Below the pieces are notes generated by a model. It saw nothing but the letters and a program-made list of their open reading frames with translations, was not told where the DNA came from and did not search any database. A program made the translations under genes and the position numbers. 64,000 nt of DNA from Sphingomonas crocodyli (GTDB lineage Bacteria; Pseudomonadota; Alphaproteobacteria; Sphingomonadales; Sphingomonadaceae): assembly GCF_004005865.1 (NCBI RefSeq), contig NZ_SACN01000001.1, positions 2,294,001 through 2,358,000 on the forward strand, read 5' to 3'. The stretch's first letter is position 1, and each line of letters opens with the position of its first letter. Shown piece by piece: positions 1 through 8,658 of this stretch.

Positions 1-648
1 GCGCATGACGGCTTCACCCTCGCCGACGTCACCGCCTTCGCGCACAAGCATAATGAGGCCAATGGCGAGCAAAATCGCGACGGCCATCATGATAACCTGT
101 CGTGGAACAACGGCGTCGAGGGCGCAACCGACGATCCCGCCATCATCGCCGCCCGCCGCCGCGATGTCGCCGCCTTGCTGGCCACCCTGTTCGTGTCGCG
201 CGGCACGATCATGCTGACGGCCGGTGACGAATTCGGGCGCACCCAGCGGGGCAACAACAATGCCTATTGCCAGGACAATGATCTGAGCTGGATCGACTGG
301 GACGGGCGCGATCGCGATCTGGAGAGCCAGACCGCCCGCCTCGCCCGCTTTCGTGCGGCGCATCCCGCAGTGTCGGATCCGCGCCTGCTTGGCCCCGACG
401 ATGTCGACTGGCTGACGCCCGACGGCCGCGATTATGAGGTCGGCGACTGGCACGATCCGGCGCAGTCGGCGATCGTGATGCTGCTCCACCTGCCCGATCA
501 ATCGCCGCGCGTCGCCATCGCGATCAATCGGGGTCGCGAGGCGATCGATCTCACCCTGCCCGGTGGGACGTGGCGTCCGTTCGAAGGGGAGGCGAGCATG
601 ATCGTGGAAGCCCGCAGCGTCGGCCTGTTCGTCGAGCAGCAGCCATGA
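1..648 (+). CDS. glgX: Glycogen debranching enzyme GlgX, C-terminal part (5' end outside window)
   Basis: Only the last 215 codons are present; the frame is open from the first base. The protein hydrolyses alpha-1,6 branch linkages of phosphorylase-limited glycogen in the cytoplasm. The visible part opens with AHDGFTLADV, the conserved region IV His-Asp of GH13 debranching enzymes, followed by HNEANGEQNRDG and NLSWNNGVEG, which are hallmarks of GlgX and the isoamylase group. The rest is the C-terminal beta domain (GDEFGRTQRGNNNAYCQDN). The catalytic nucleophile and acid/base lie upstream of the window. The stop codon overlaps the next start as ATGA, so translation of this gene and the alpha-glucosidase is probably coupled. 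I infer a glycogen or maltooligosaccharide operon. Confidence 0.92.
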   Translation, partial: AHDGFTLADVTAFAHKHNEANGEQNRDGHHDNLSWNNGVEGATDDPAIIAARRRDVAALLATLFVSRGTIMLTAGDEFGRTQRGNNNAYCQDNDLSWIDWDGRDRDLESQTARLARFRAAHPAVSDPRLLGPDDVDWLTPDGRDYEVGDWHDPAQSAIVMLLHLPDQSPRVAIAINRGREAIDLTLPGGTWRPFEGEASMIVEARSVGLFVEQQP

Positions 649-2264
649 CCGCCACGCCCGAATGGTGGCGCGGCGCCGTCCTCTACCAAGTCTATCCCCG
701 CTCCTTTCAGGACACGACCGGCGACGGGATCGGCGATCTGAAGGGGATTACCCGCCGGCTCGATCATATTGCATCGCTCGGCGTCGACGCGGTCTGGATC
801 TCGCCCTTCTTCAAATCACCGATGGCGGACATGGGCTATGACGTGTCCGATTACCGCGACGTCGACCCGATGTTCGGAACGCTCGCCGATTTCGACGCGC
901 TGCTCGCCCGTGCGCACGAACTGGGGCTGAAGATCATCATCGATCAGGTGCTCAGCCACTGTTCGGATCAGCACGCCTGGTTCAGGGAAAGCCGCACCGA
1001 TCGCACAAATCCCAAGGCCGACTGGTATGTCTGGGCCGATCCCAAGCCCGACGGCACCGCGCCCAATAACTGGCTGTCGATTTTCGGCGGCCCGGCGTGG
1101 GAGTGGGACGGGACGCGCATGCAATATTACATGCACAGTTTCCTGACGTCGCAGCCGGACTTCAACTTCCATAACCCGGAGGTTCAGGACGCGCTGCTCG
1201 ATACGATCCGCTTCTGGCTCGATCGCGGGGTCGATGGCTTCCGGCTCGATGCCTGCAACCATTATTTCCACGACATCGCCCTGCGCGACAATCCGCCCGC
1301 GCCGATGTCCAGCGCGCACGACATCCAGCAGAGCAACCCTTACGGTTTTCAGGAGCATCTCTACGACAAGACCCAGCCCGAAAATGTCGCCTTCCTGAAG
1401 CGTATCCGCGCGCTGCTGGAGGAATATCCGGGCACCGTTGCAGTCGGCGAGGTTGGCGATGGCGAACAGTCGCCCAAAACGGTTGGCCTCTACACATCGG
1501 GCGGCGACACGCTGCATCTTGCCTATACGTTCGACCTGTTCGGCACCGAATTCAGCGGCCGATATTTCCGCGATACGGTCGAGAAATTCGAGGCCGAGAC
1601 CGCCGACGGATGGGTATGCTGGGCGCTCTCCAACCATGATGTGATGCGCCACGTCAGCCGCTTCGCGCAGCCCGGCGACGATCCCGATCAGATCGCACGC
1701 CTCGCCATCGCGATCCTCGTCGCGCTAAAGGGCACGATTTGCCTCTATCAGGGCGAGGAACTGGCGCTGCCCGAAGCCGAACTGGCGTTTGAGGATTTGC
1801 GCGATCCCTATGGCATCCGCTTCTGGCCGGCCTTCAAGGGCCGCGACGGCTGCCGTACGCCGATGCCGTGGGAGGCTGGAGAGGCACAGGCGGGCTTTTC
1901 GACCGGCAAGCCGTGGCTCCCTATTCCGGATGCGCATCGCGATCGGTCTGTCGATGTTCAGAGTACCGATCCCGCTTCCATCCTCGCCATCTACCGCAAG
2001 GCCGTCGCCTTTCGGCACGCCGAACCTCTGCTCGCCAGCGGTGTGATCGCCTTCATCGATCTGCCCGACGACATGCTGGCCTTCACGCGAAGCACGGACG
2101 AAGCGGCACTGCTTTGCCTGTTCAATCTGTCGCGCGAGCCGCGAAATACCCCGCTCCCGGCCGGCTTCTCCCGCCCCCATTCCTTTTCAAGCGACGGTGC
2201 GACGATCACCGAGGTTGGCGCCATCCTCCCGCCCCTGAGCGCCCTTTTTTCGCAACGAGATTGA
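645..2264 (+). CDS. GH13 alpha-glucosidase / alpha-amylase family hydrolase
   Basis: A 539-residue cytoplasmic glycoside hydrolase of the GH13 oligo-1,6-glucosidase/alpha-glucosidase type. It opens with EWWRGAVLYQVYPRSFQD, the usual start of the TIM barrel. All four GH13 blocks are visible: DQVLSHCSDQH (region I), GFRLDACNHYF with nucleophile Asp202 (region II), the acid/base Glu269 in VGEVGD (region III) and SNHD with Asp332 (region IV). There is no signal peptide. The ATG is chosen because it overlaps the glgX stop (ATGA) and gives a standard N-terminus; the longer open frame upstream lies inside glgX. Linkage to glgX suggests it cleaves short alpha-glucans released from glycogen. Exact linkage specificity cannot be read from sequence. 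Confidence 0.9.
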   Translation: MTATPEWWRGAVLYQVYPRSFQDTTGDGIGDLKGITRRLDHIASLGVDAVWISPFFKSPMADMGYDVSDYRDVDPMFGTLADFDALLARAHELGLKIIIDQVLSHCSDQHAWFRESRTDRTNPKADWYVWADPKPDGTAPNNWLSIFGGPAWEWDGTRMQYYMHSFLTSQPDFNFHNPEVQDALLDTIRFWLDRGVDGFRLDACNHYFHDIALRDNPPAPMSSAHDIQQSNPYGFQEHLYDKTQPENVAFLKRIRALLEEYPGTVAVGEVGDGEQSPKTVGLYTSGGDTLHLAYTFDLFGTEFSGRYFRDTVEKFEAETADGWVCWALSNHDVMRHVSRFAQPGDDPDQIARLAIAILVALKGTICLYQGEELALPEAELAFEDLRDPYGIRFWPAFKGRDGCRTPMPWEAGEAQAGFSTGKPWLPIPDAHRDRSVDVQSTDPASILAIYRKAVAFRHAEPLLASGVIAFIDLPDDMLAFTRSTDEAALLCLFNLSREPRNTPLPAGFSRPHSFSSDGATITEVGAILPPLSALFSQRD

Positions 2265-2340
2265 GTCGCGCCGTTCATCGGACCGACAGCCTGAAAATGG
2301 TTGAGGCGGAACATCGTTTCCGCGCCGCACAAAATGTCTT

Positions 2341-2351
2341 GATATAATATC
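2341..2351. promoter_or_regulatory. Candidate Zur-type operator (perfect palindrome)
   Basis: GATATAATATC is a perfect 11-base palindrome centred on an A, 45 bases before the receptor start. It resembles the A/T-rich core of Zur operators (core TATAATATA). It stands out in a G+C-rich region. Assignment to Zur is inference from motif shape and the His-rich receptor downstream. Confidence 0.4.
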
Positions 2352-2385
2352 TCACGAAGCATAGGCAGGCGGAACCAAAAAGGGA

Positions 2386-2396
2386 ATATTATAACA
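2386..2396 (-). promoter_or_regulatory. Candidate second Zur half/whole site overlapping the receptor start
   Basis: Read on the minus strand this is TGTTATAATAT, matching the first 11 positions of the general Zur pattern TGTTATAATATAACA. It runs into the ATG of the receptor gene, so a bound repressor would block transcription close to the start. The plus-strand AGGGA just upstream can serve as ribosome binding site. Inference only. Confidence 0.4.
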
Positions 2397-4534
2397 TGAC
2401 GCTCGCCGCCCGGCTCGCACTCACTTCCTCGCTCGCACTCATTCTCGCTACGCCCGCTCTCGCGGAAGACGCCGCAGACGCCGATTTTCATCAGGCGCCG
2501 ACCAACGACATCATCGTCACCGCCCCTATCCAGCGCGACCGCATGGATGTGTTGGCTAACAGCGTCGCGATCAGCGGTGAAAAGCTGTTGAGCGTCACCC
2601 GCTCGACGATCGGCGAAACACTGCAGCACACTCCGGGCGTCACCGCGAGTTCGTTTGGCCCCAACGCCTCGCGCCCCATCCTGCGCGGCCTTTCGGGCAG
2701 CCGTGCACCGGTGCTGACCGACGGCATCGGATCGATCGACGTGTCGAACACCAGCGCCGACCACCCCGTGGTTATCAATCCCCTGCTCGCCGATCGCATC
2801 GAAGTCGTCCGCGGCCCGGAAGGGCTGTTGTATGACAGCGCCGCGCTGGGCGGCGTCGTCAACGTCATGGACAAGCGCATCCCGCGCGCCGTACCCGACG
2901 AGGCGATCCACACCGAACTCGTCGGCGGCTATGGAAGTGCTGCGAACGAACGCTCGATCGGCGGCTCGATCGACGCCCCCATCGGCAAGAACTTCGTCAT
3001 CCACGCCGACGGCAGCTATCTAAAGTCGGGCGACCTCGACATTGGCGGCCATGTTCTCACCCGCGCCGGCCGCACGGAGGCGCTGGCCTCGGCGGCGCTC
3101 CCGCCGGAGGAACATGACGATCACGGCCACGATCATGGCCATGACGAGGAAGAGGCGATCGACTTCGCCGGCAACGCTGCGCTCCGCGGCAAATTGCCCA
3201 ACAGCGCGAACAAGACCTGGACCGCGGGCGTCGGCGCCGCCTACATCACCGAAACGGGCAGCTTCGGCCTGTCTTACAGCCATTATGACAGCCTTTACGG
3301 CATCCCCGTCCGTTACGCGACCGCCCCTGGCCAGCATCAGGAAGCGCCGCGCCTCGATGTCCGGCAGAACCGGCTCGATGCGCGCGCCGAGATCGAGACC
3401 GGCGGCGATTTGTTGAAGGCGATCAAGATCCGCACCGGCTACGCCAGCTATCGACATTATGAGTTGGAGGAGAGCGGCGAAATCGGCACCGCCTTCTACA
3501 ATGACGGCTTTGAAGGGCGTGTCGAACTCGTCCAGGCCGATCATGGCGCGTGGAGAGGGGCGACCGGCGCGCAATTCTCGACCCGCGACTTCAATGTCGT
3601 CGGCGAGGAAGCTTTCCTGCCGAAAAGCAGCTCGTCCAAGCTGTCGGCCTTCACCCTGCAGCAGCTCGATTACGGCGCGTTCAAGGTCGAAGGCGCGCTG
3701 CGCTACGAACATAGCGATGCCAAGGCGACCCCGCTCGACGATCAGCCGCAATTCTTCGCAGGGTCGCGTCAGTTCGACACCGTCTCCGGATCGCTCGGCG
3801 CCTCCTATGCGGTCGCAAACGGATGGCGCGTCGGCGCAAACCTGATGCGCACCGAACGCGCGCCCACGCCCGAGGAACTGTTCGCCAACGGCCCGCACCA
3901 CGGCACCGAGACGTTCGAGATCGGCGATCCCGCGCTCGATACCGAACGCGCCTGGGGCCTCGAAGCCGTGCTCCACGGCCGCGGCACCGGGTTCACCTTC
4001 GACGCCTCGATCTATCATAACCGCTACAGCAGCTTCATCTACGACGTCCGCACCGGCGGGCTGGAAGACGGCCTGCCCGTCTATCAGATCCTGCAGGGCA
4101 AGGCGCGTTTCTGGGGCGTCGAGGCGGGCGGTTCGCTCGATCTCGCGACGATCGGCGATTTCACGATCAAGGCCGACGCGCTGGGCGATTATACCCGCGC
4201 GACGATCAAGTCGGATGGCCCTGCCCCCCGCATCCCGCCTCTTCGCCTGCTGGGCGGACTCGGCGCGGAAAGCGGCCGGATCGATGGCCGCGTCGAGGTC
4301 GAATGGGTCGACAAGGCGCGCCGTCTCGCGCCGAACGAAACGCCGACTGACAGCTATACGCTGGTCAACGCCGCGCTGACCTTCCATCCTTTCGAAGGCG
4401 ACAAAACGACGGCGATCATGCTGTCGGCGAACAACATCTTCGACGTAAATGCCCGCCGCCATGCGAGCTTCCTGAAGGATTTCTCGCCGCTCGCCGGCCG
4501 CGATTTCCGCATCACGACGCGTTTCTCGCTTTAA
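2396..4534 (+). CDS. TonB-dependent outer-membrane receptor, probable zinc (or nickel) uptake
   Basis: A 712-residue TonB-dependent receptor. A 23-residue signal peptide ends at ALA|ED. A TonB-box-like stretch (NDIIVTAPI) follows near residue 40, then the plug (IGETLQHTPGVTASSFGPNA, RIEVVRGPEGLLYDSAALGG) and a 22-strand-type barrel ending in the aromatic-rich TTRFSL. Residues about 238-252 contain a His/Asp/Glu loop (HDDHGHDHGHDEEE), the sort of metal-capturing loop known from ZnuD-type receptors. Two A/T-rich palindromic sites upstream resemble Zur operators. Together these suggest uptake of zinc under zinc limitation, though nickel or cobalt cannot be excluded. No adjacent ABC transporter is seen. 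A G+C-rich hairpin follows the stop. Confidence 0.9.
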   Translation: MTLAARLALTSSLALILATPALAEDAADADFHQAPTNDIIVTAPIQRDRMDVLANSVAISGEKLLSVTRSTIGETLQHTPGVTASSFGPNASRPILRGLSGSRAPVLTDGIGSIDVSNTSADHPVVINPLLADRIEVVRGPEGLLYDSAALGGVVNVMDKRIPRAVPDEAIHTELVGGYGSAANERSIGGSIDAPIGKNFVIHADGSYLKSGDLDIGGHVLTRAGRTEALASAALPPEEHDDHGHDHGHDEEEAIDFAGNAALRGKLPNSANKTWTAGVGAAYITETGSFGLSYSHYDSLYGIPVRYATAPGQHQEAPRLDVRQNRLDARAEIETGGDLLKAIKIRTGYASYRHYELEESGEIGTAFYNDGFEGRVELVQADHGAWRGATGAQFSTRDFNVVGEEAFLPKSSSSKLSAFTLQQLDYGAFKVEGALRYEHSDAKATPLDDQPQFFAGSRQFDTVSGSLGASYAVANGWRVGANLMRTERAPTPEELFANGPHHGTETFEIGDPALDTERAWGLEAVLHGRGTGFTFDASIYHNRYSSFIYDVRTGGLEDGLPVYQILQGKARFWGVEAGGSLDLATIGDFTIKADALGDYTRATIKSDGPAPRIPPLRLLGGLGAESGRIDGRVEVEWVDKARRLAPNETPTDSYTLVNAALTFHPFEGDKTTAIMLSANNIFDVNARRHASFLKDFSPLAGRDFRITTRFSL

Positions 4535-4544
4535 GTTCGCCTGA

Positions 4545-4568
4545 CGTCCCCGGTGAAAGCCGGGGACG
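4545..4568 (+). terminator. Hairpin after the receptor gene
   Basis: Perfect 9-base-pair stem (CGTCCCCGG / CCGGGGACG) with a six-base loop, 10 bases after the stop. No T-run follows, so it may be a 3'-end stabilising hairpin or a weak terminator. Confidence 0.45.
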
Positions 4569-4614
4569 CTTGCCAGCGAGCGCGATCCTCCGCTAATCGC
4601 CGACACGCTGGTTG

Positions 4615-4690
4615 GGGCCTGTAGCTCAATGGTTAGAGCTGGCCGCTCATAACGGCTAGGTTGCGGGTTCGAGTCCTGCCGGGCCCACCA
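4615..4690 (+). tRNA. tRNA-Ile2 (anticodon CAT, lysidine type)
   Basis: A complete 76-base cloverleaf. The acceptor GGGCCTG pairs with CGGGCCC, the D-arm is GCTC/GAGC, the anticodon loop is CTCATAA (anticodon CAT at 4648-4650), the T-arm is GCGGGTTCGAGTCCTGC, and CCA is encoded. CAT could mean Met, but the body (GTAGCTCAATGGTTAGAGC, CTCATAA, extended T stem) matches the isoleucine-2 tRNA rather than elongator Met. C34 would be modified to lysidine by TilS to read AUA. Confidence 0.85.
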
Positions 4691-4704
4691 GCCAGCCCTT
4701 CGCT

Positions 4705-6486
4705 TCAGCGGCTGCCGTTACCCGCCTGAACGCCCGGCCGACGCAGCGGCAGGCTCAGATAGAAACGCTGCGAATCGATATCGAGCATGCCGCCACACGC
4801 AATCGCCAGATTGCGGACGAGGCGAAGCGCGAAGCCCAGACCCAGAACCGGCGCCTCGGGCCAGTTGCCATCCGGATTATAGCCCGGATCGAGCAGCATC
4901 TTCTCGTTACGGCCGGACAAAGCGCGCGGGCGCACGATCACCATCAGCAGGCGGTTCGGGCGGCGCGGATCGCGCTGCAGATCGACCATCACCTTCTCGC
5001 CCGCCATCGCCATCGAAATGGTGGCGGCCAGCAGGCGCGACATCATCCGTTCGACCGTCGCGGCATCGGCGGCGACCGGCGGCAATTCGGGATCGATACG
5101 GAAGGCGAGCGCACTCGCGCGTTCGGAGGCCGCCTCCTCGAACTCGCTGTGGAGGCGCATGAGGATCGCGGCGGCATCGACCGAGGCGTTCTCAGATACG
5201 CCCTTGCCCTCGCGCGCGGCCGCAACAAGACTGAGATCGTCGACAGCGGCGAGCAGCTTGCGCCCCTGATCGAGAATATCCTGCGCGCGGGCGCGATAGG
5301 AGGAGGATGCCGGGCCCTGGACCTGGTTCTCGATCATCTCCGAAAAGCCGATGATCGCATTGAGCGGGGTGCGCAGTTCGTGCGCGAGGTGACGGAGCGA
5401 TTCCGCCGCGAGCGGATCGGCACCCTGCTGGACATCGGTCGCGACCGCCTTGGCGATCTCGTCGGCACGCGGACGACGCGCCGTGCCGCGATAACCGCAG
5501 AAACGACCGTCGCGCGTATCGAAGAACGGCACGGCCGAGATGCGCCATTCGCCCGCCGCAGCCCCGCTGCCGGCGATCGTCAGGCGCGCATCGCGAAACG
5601 GGGTGCGGCTGCGATAGGCGCCGGCGGCATGACCATCAACGCCATGATCGGTCTGGCGCGCGGCAACCGCGATCGTCTCGCCGATCAACGGCTCGCGCGG
5701 TGCGCCTTCCACCCAGCAGATGACGCCGTCGATCCCGGTTTCGAAGCGAAACGCCTCGATCCGCGCTTCATCCTCGTCATGTTCCTCATCGAACAGCCGG
5801 GGCGTTTCGATCGGAACCGGCGGCGGTGGCGGGGTCTGGCCGCCGGCGCGGGTACGAAAGGATTCGATGCGCGACAGGAGATCGCGGATCTGATGCTCGC
5901 CCGCTTCGGTCGCGCGGCGCATCGCCGCCTCGGCCAACGGGCGCTCGACCACATCTTCGACCTCGTCGACGACGGGCACGACCACCGGATCGGCGACCAG
6001 CGGCGCGATCTCTTCAGCCTCCCCTTCGGGGCCGGTGATCAGAAGGTCGCTCGATCCGAAGCCTTCGAGCGCCTGCACGACGGCCCTGCCTAGGTCGCGA
6101 CGGTTGCGAAGCAGGTTGCGTGCGCTGGGCGACAGGCGCGGCAGGATCGCCAGCCACTCGCGCTCGTCGAGCACGGCATGGCTCAGCAAGGGCGCGGCGA
6201 TATGCGGCAGATCTTCCGCGAACATCAGCACCAGTTCGGGCGGCGTCCGGCGTCCGGCGAGGCCGCGACCTGCAGCAAGACGCACTGCCGTCGGGATTTC
6301 GGGGCGGACCGAACGGAGGAAATTATAGGCATCGAGCGCGCGGGGCGCATCGGCCAGGGGATCGTCGGCCTGATGGCCGCGCCCCTGCGCGAGCACGTCG
6401 ACGACCTGCCGCCACATCATCGCACGCGTCTCCGCCGTCGGCAGCGGCTGCGCAAGCAATGTCGCGAGCATGTCGTCAAATCGCAA
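4705..6486 (-). CDS. Sensor kinase-like protein: HisKA domain with degenerate ATPase domain
   Basis: A 593-residue soluble protein without signal peptide or membrane segments. The N-terminal ~180 residues are helical and Leu/Ala/Arg-rich. A Pro-rich linker (about 215-225) and a PAS-like sensor region (about 240-340, ICWVEGAPREPLIGE through DGRFCGYRGTARRP) follow. Then comes a HisKA domain with the phospho-acceptor His369 in HELRTPLNAIIGFSEMI. The C-terminal ATPase domain is unusual: where the N-box should be (LLxNAxKF) there is RLLAATISMAMAG, and no DxGxG is found. A G2-like block (GLGFALRLVRNLAIACGG) survives. It may therefore bind or hydrolyse ATP poorly. It is divergent from the Lrp gene; no response regulator is adjacent. 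Calling the ATPase domain inactive is inference. Confidence 0.8.
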   Translation of the reverse strand: MRFDDMLATLLAQPLPTAETRAMMWRQVVDVLAQGRGHQADDPLADAPRALDAYNFLRSVRPEIPTAVRLAAGRGLAGRRTPPELVLMFAEDLPHIAAPLLSHAVLDEREWLAILPRLSPSARNLLRNRRDLGRAVVQALEGFGSSDLLITGPEGEAEEIAPLVADPVVVPVVDEVEDVVERPLAEAAMRRATEAGEHQIRDLLSRIESFRTRAGGQTPPPPPVPIETPRLFDEEHDEDEARIEAFRFETGIDGVICWVEGAPREPLIGETIAVAARQTDHGVDGHAAGAYRSRTPFRDARLTIAGSGAAAGEWRISAVPFFDTRDGRFCGYRGTARRPRADEIAKAVATDVQQGADPLAAESLRHLAHELRTPLNAIIGFSEMIENQVQGPASSSYRARAQDILDQGRKLLAAVDDLSLVAAAREGKGVSENASVDAAAILMRLHSEFEEAASERASALAFRIDPELPPVAADAATVERMMSRLLAATISMAMAGEKVMVDLQRDPRRPNRLLMVIVRPRALSGRNEKMLLDPGYNPDGNWPEAPVLGLGFALRLVRNLAIACGGMLDIDSQRFYLSLPLRRPGVQAGNGSR

Positions 6487-6656
6487 AGAAGAATCTCCGG
6501 CCCCAATCGCGCACCGCTCCAGAGCGCGCTCCGCCTGATGATAGGCGCAGCGGAGCGACCGGAAAAGAGCCTAACGCACTTAACGGCATCAGCATTTTGT
6601 TGCAGATGGCCGAAACAATATTATAAATATCAGGCTTACAGCTTCAGGAATCGAAT

Positions 6657-7136
6657 ATGCCCAACGACATCGCGCTTGACGCCATCGATCGCACTATCCT
6701 GCGCGATCTTCAGGACGACGGGCGCATGACCAATGTCGAGCTGGCGCGCCGCGCCGGCCTGACCGCCCCGCCCTGCCTTCGCCGTGTCCGCGCGCTCGAG
6801 GAAGCCGGCGTGATCGAGGGTTATCATGCCAAGCTCAACTCGGGTGCGCTCGGCTATGGCATCACCGTGTTCGCGCTCGTTTCGCTGCGCAGCCAGGCCG
6901 AGGATGATCTGCGCCTGTTCGAACAGCATGTCGCAGAACTCGCCGAAGTGCGCGAATGCCATATGCTCAACGGCGAAATCGACTTCATCCTGAAGATCGT
7001 CGCGCACGATCTTCAGGGTTTCCAGCAATTCCTGACGTCGAAGCTGACGACCGCGCCCAACGTCGCGAGCGTCAAGACGTCGCTGACGATCCGCACGTCG
7101 AAGGATGTCCCCGGCATTCCGGTCGACGCGGCCTGA
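6657..7136 (+). CDS. Lrp/AsnC family transcriptional regulator
   Basis: A 159-residue regulator of the feast/famine family. The N-terminal winged helix-turn-helix is LDAIDRTILRDLQDDGRMTN through ELARRAGLTAPPCLRRVRAL. It is followed by the RAM ligand-binding domain (GITVFALVSL, FILKIVAHDLQGFQQF). Members usually respond to amino acids and often control a neighbouring transporter or degradation gene; here the nearest neighbours are a kinase-like gene (divergent) and a convergent TPR protein, so the target is not evident. The gene ends in a strong hairpin terminator. Length and domain order are normal. Confidence 0.93.
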   Translation: MPNDIALDAIDRTILRDLQDDGRMTNVELARRAGLTAPPCLRRVRALEEAGVIEGYHAKLNSGALGYGITVFALVSLRSQAEDDLRLFEQHVAELAEVRECHMLNGEIDFILKIVAHDLQGFQQFLTSKLTTAPNVASVKTSLTIRTSKDVPGIPVDAA

Positions 7137-7153
7137 TCCGATCCCAAAACGAA

Positions 7154-7193
7154 GAAGCCGCCCATCCCGCTGTGGGATGGGCGGCTTCTTTTT
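7154..7193 (+). terminator. Strong intrinsic terminator, probably bidirectional
   Basis: Perfect 15-base-pair stem (GAAGCCGCCCATCCC and its complement), a five-base loop GCTGT and a T5 tail. A-rich sequence on the left side would give a T-rich tail for the convergent gene as well, so it likely serves both the Lrp gene and the TPR gene. Confidence 0.9.
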
Positions 7194-7220
7194 AGCCCGC
7201 AATCACGAGCCGCAGCTGGA

Positions 7221-8471
7221 TCAGCTGGCGGCCGGATGATCGGCCAGCACGGTCCAGTAGCGCGCGACCACCTTCTGCGTACCGCCCTGCACCTTGGCAA
7301 GGGCAGCCTTGCCGCCTTCCTTGTCGCCGGACTGGATCAGCGAAGCGCCGGCGCGCAGGTTGACGATATCAGCATTCGCACCCGGCTTGGTTGCCGCGAG
7401 CGCATACAGATCGGCCGCCTGCTTATATTCGCCGAAGCCGTAAGAGAGATCGGCGTTGCTCAACACCGACTGATAGGTCGCCTTAGCGCCCTGCGACGCG
7501 GCGACGGCGCCCTTCACTGCGGTACGGTCGGCCGCGATCTTCGGCTCGGAAATCGCCAGGATCTCGCGGGTGTTCTGGCTGCTGGTCGGGTTCAGCTTGC
7601 CGGCTGCAATGCCTTCCTTCAGCACCGTAACGGCTTCGTTCGGATACTTCAGGTAAACGGCGATCGCATAGTCGGTATAGGCCGAAGCGGCCGCGAGCGG
7701 CATCGCGCCCGAAGCGCGCAGCAGACGCAGCAGATCCAGGTCGGCATCGCCGCTCGGGTTCGACATCTGGCGATAGATCATCACCGAGTCATGCCAGTTC
7801 TGCTTGACCGGATAGGCGGCGAGCCATGCCGAGCTGATGTCGACGAACTGCGGCGCAGCCTTCGCACGCGAAGCCATGTCGGCACCGCGGGCATACCAGT
7901 CGCTCGGCACGGACTTGCCGGCAGCGGCCTCGTCCGCGATCACCTTCTGCAGCGTCGCGACAGCTTCGACGGTCTTGCCGTCGCGGAACTGCGCGTCGGC
8001 CAGACGGGCATAGACGTCCTGCGCGACCGGGCCGGACGCGATGGCGGCGGCATAAGCCTGCTCCGCCTTCGGATAGTTCTTCGCCTCATAGGCGCAGTGG
8101 CCCTGCTGCGAAGCGAGCTTCGGCTTGTCCTCGGCCGAGGTCTTGCTGGTCGCCAGCATCTCGTCGACGCCCAGGCAGACCTTGGCATTGTCCTGCGCCA
8201 TGATGCCGATGTTCAGCTGGATCTGGCCGACGATGAACTTCTCATCCTCGGTCGTTGCAGCGGCGCGGGCCGCGTCGACATGACCCTGCGCCTTGGCGAA
8301 GTCGTTCGCCTTCATGGCTTCCTGCGCCGGGCCAAGCTCCTTGCGGATGGCATCGCTCAACTGAATCGTCGGCGCCTTTTCCTTCTTCGCCGCAACGGCG
8401 GGGTTCACCGCCGTCAGCGCAGCGGCACTGACGCCGAGCGCGATTGCAAGCGCGATCCGGGATTTCATCAT
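7221..8471 (-). CDS. Exported TPR-repeat protein of unknown function
   Basis: A 416-residue protein with a signal peptide (MKSRIALAIALGVSAAALTA, cleavage near AVA|AKK). The mature part is Ala-rich and helical, with TPR-like helix pairs: LGPAQEAMKANDFAKAQGHV, CAYEAKNYPKAEQAYAAAI, DVYARLADAQFRDGKTVEAV and YGFGEYKQAADLYALA. This points to a periplasmic scaffold or interaction protein. Two ATG codons stand together at the start and either may be used. It is transcribed alone between two convergent/divergent neighbours. I do not recognise a specific named family; the role is unknown. Confidence 0.8.
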   Translation of the reverse strand: MMKSRIALAIALGVSAAALTAVNPAVAAKKEKAPTIQLSDAIRKELGPAQEAMKANDFAKAQGHVDAARAAATTEDEKFIVGQIQLNIGIMAQDNAKVCLGVDEMLATSKTSAEDKPKLASQQGHCAYEAKNYPKAEQAYAAAIASGPVAQDVYARLADAQFRDGKTVEAVATLQKVIADEAAAGKSVPSDWYARGADMASRAKAAPQFVDISSAWLAAYPVKQNWHDSVMIYRQMSNPSGDADLDLLRLLRASGAMPLAAASAYTDYAIAVYLKYPNEAVTVLKEGIAAGKLNPTSSQNTREILAISEPKIAADRTAVKGAVAASQGAKATYQSVLSNADLSYGFGEYKQAADLYALAATKPGANADIVNLRAGASLIQSGDKEGGKAALAKVQGGTQKVVARYWTVLADHPAAS

Positions 8472-8658
8472 TCAAGCCTCCTCATAGCGACCAAGGGGCC
8501 GGCCGCTTCCAAGAACACGTGCGTGGACTAATGGCTCCCGCGGGCCGGCACAAGCGCGGGTATCGGCGCTTTGTTACGGTCGCTGGTAAAGCTCGCCCGC
8601 TGAACGGATGCTGATCGGCCCATTGCTCCTTTAATCGCGAAGCCGTAGCAAACGTTCC

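Noticed and set aside
4615..4690. Reading the CAT-anticodon tRNA as methionine
   Set aside because: The D-arm, anticodon stem and T-arm match isoleucine-2 tRNA better than elongator or initiator Met; not certain without a covariance model.
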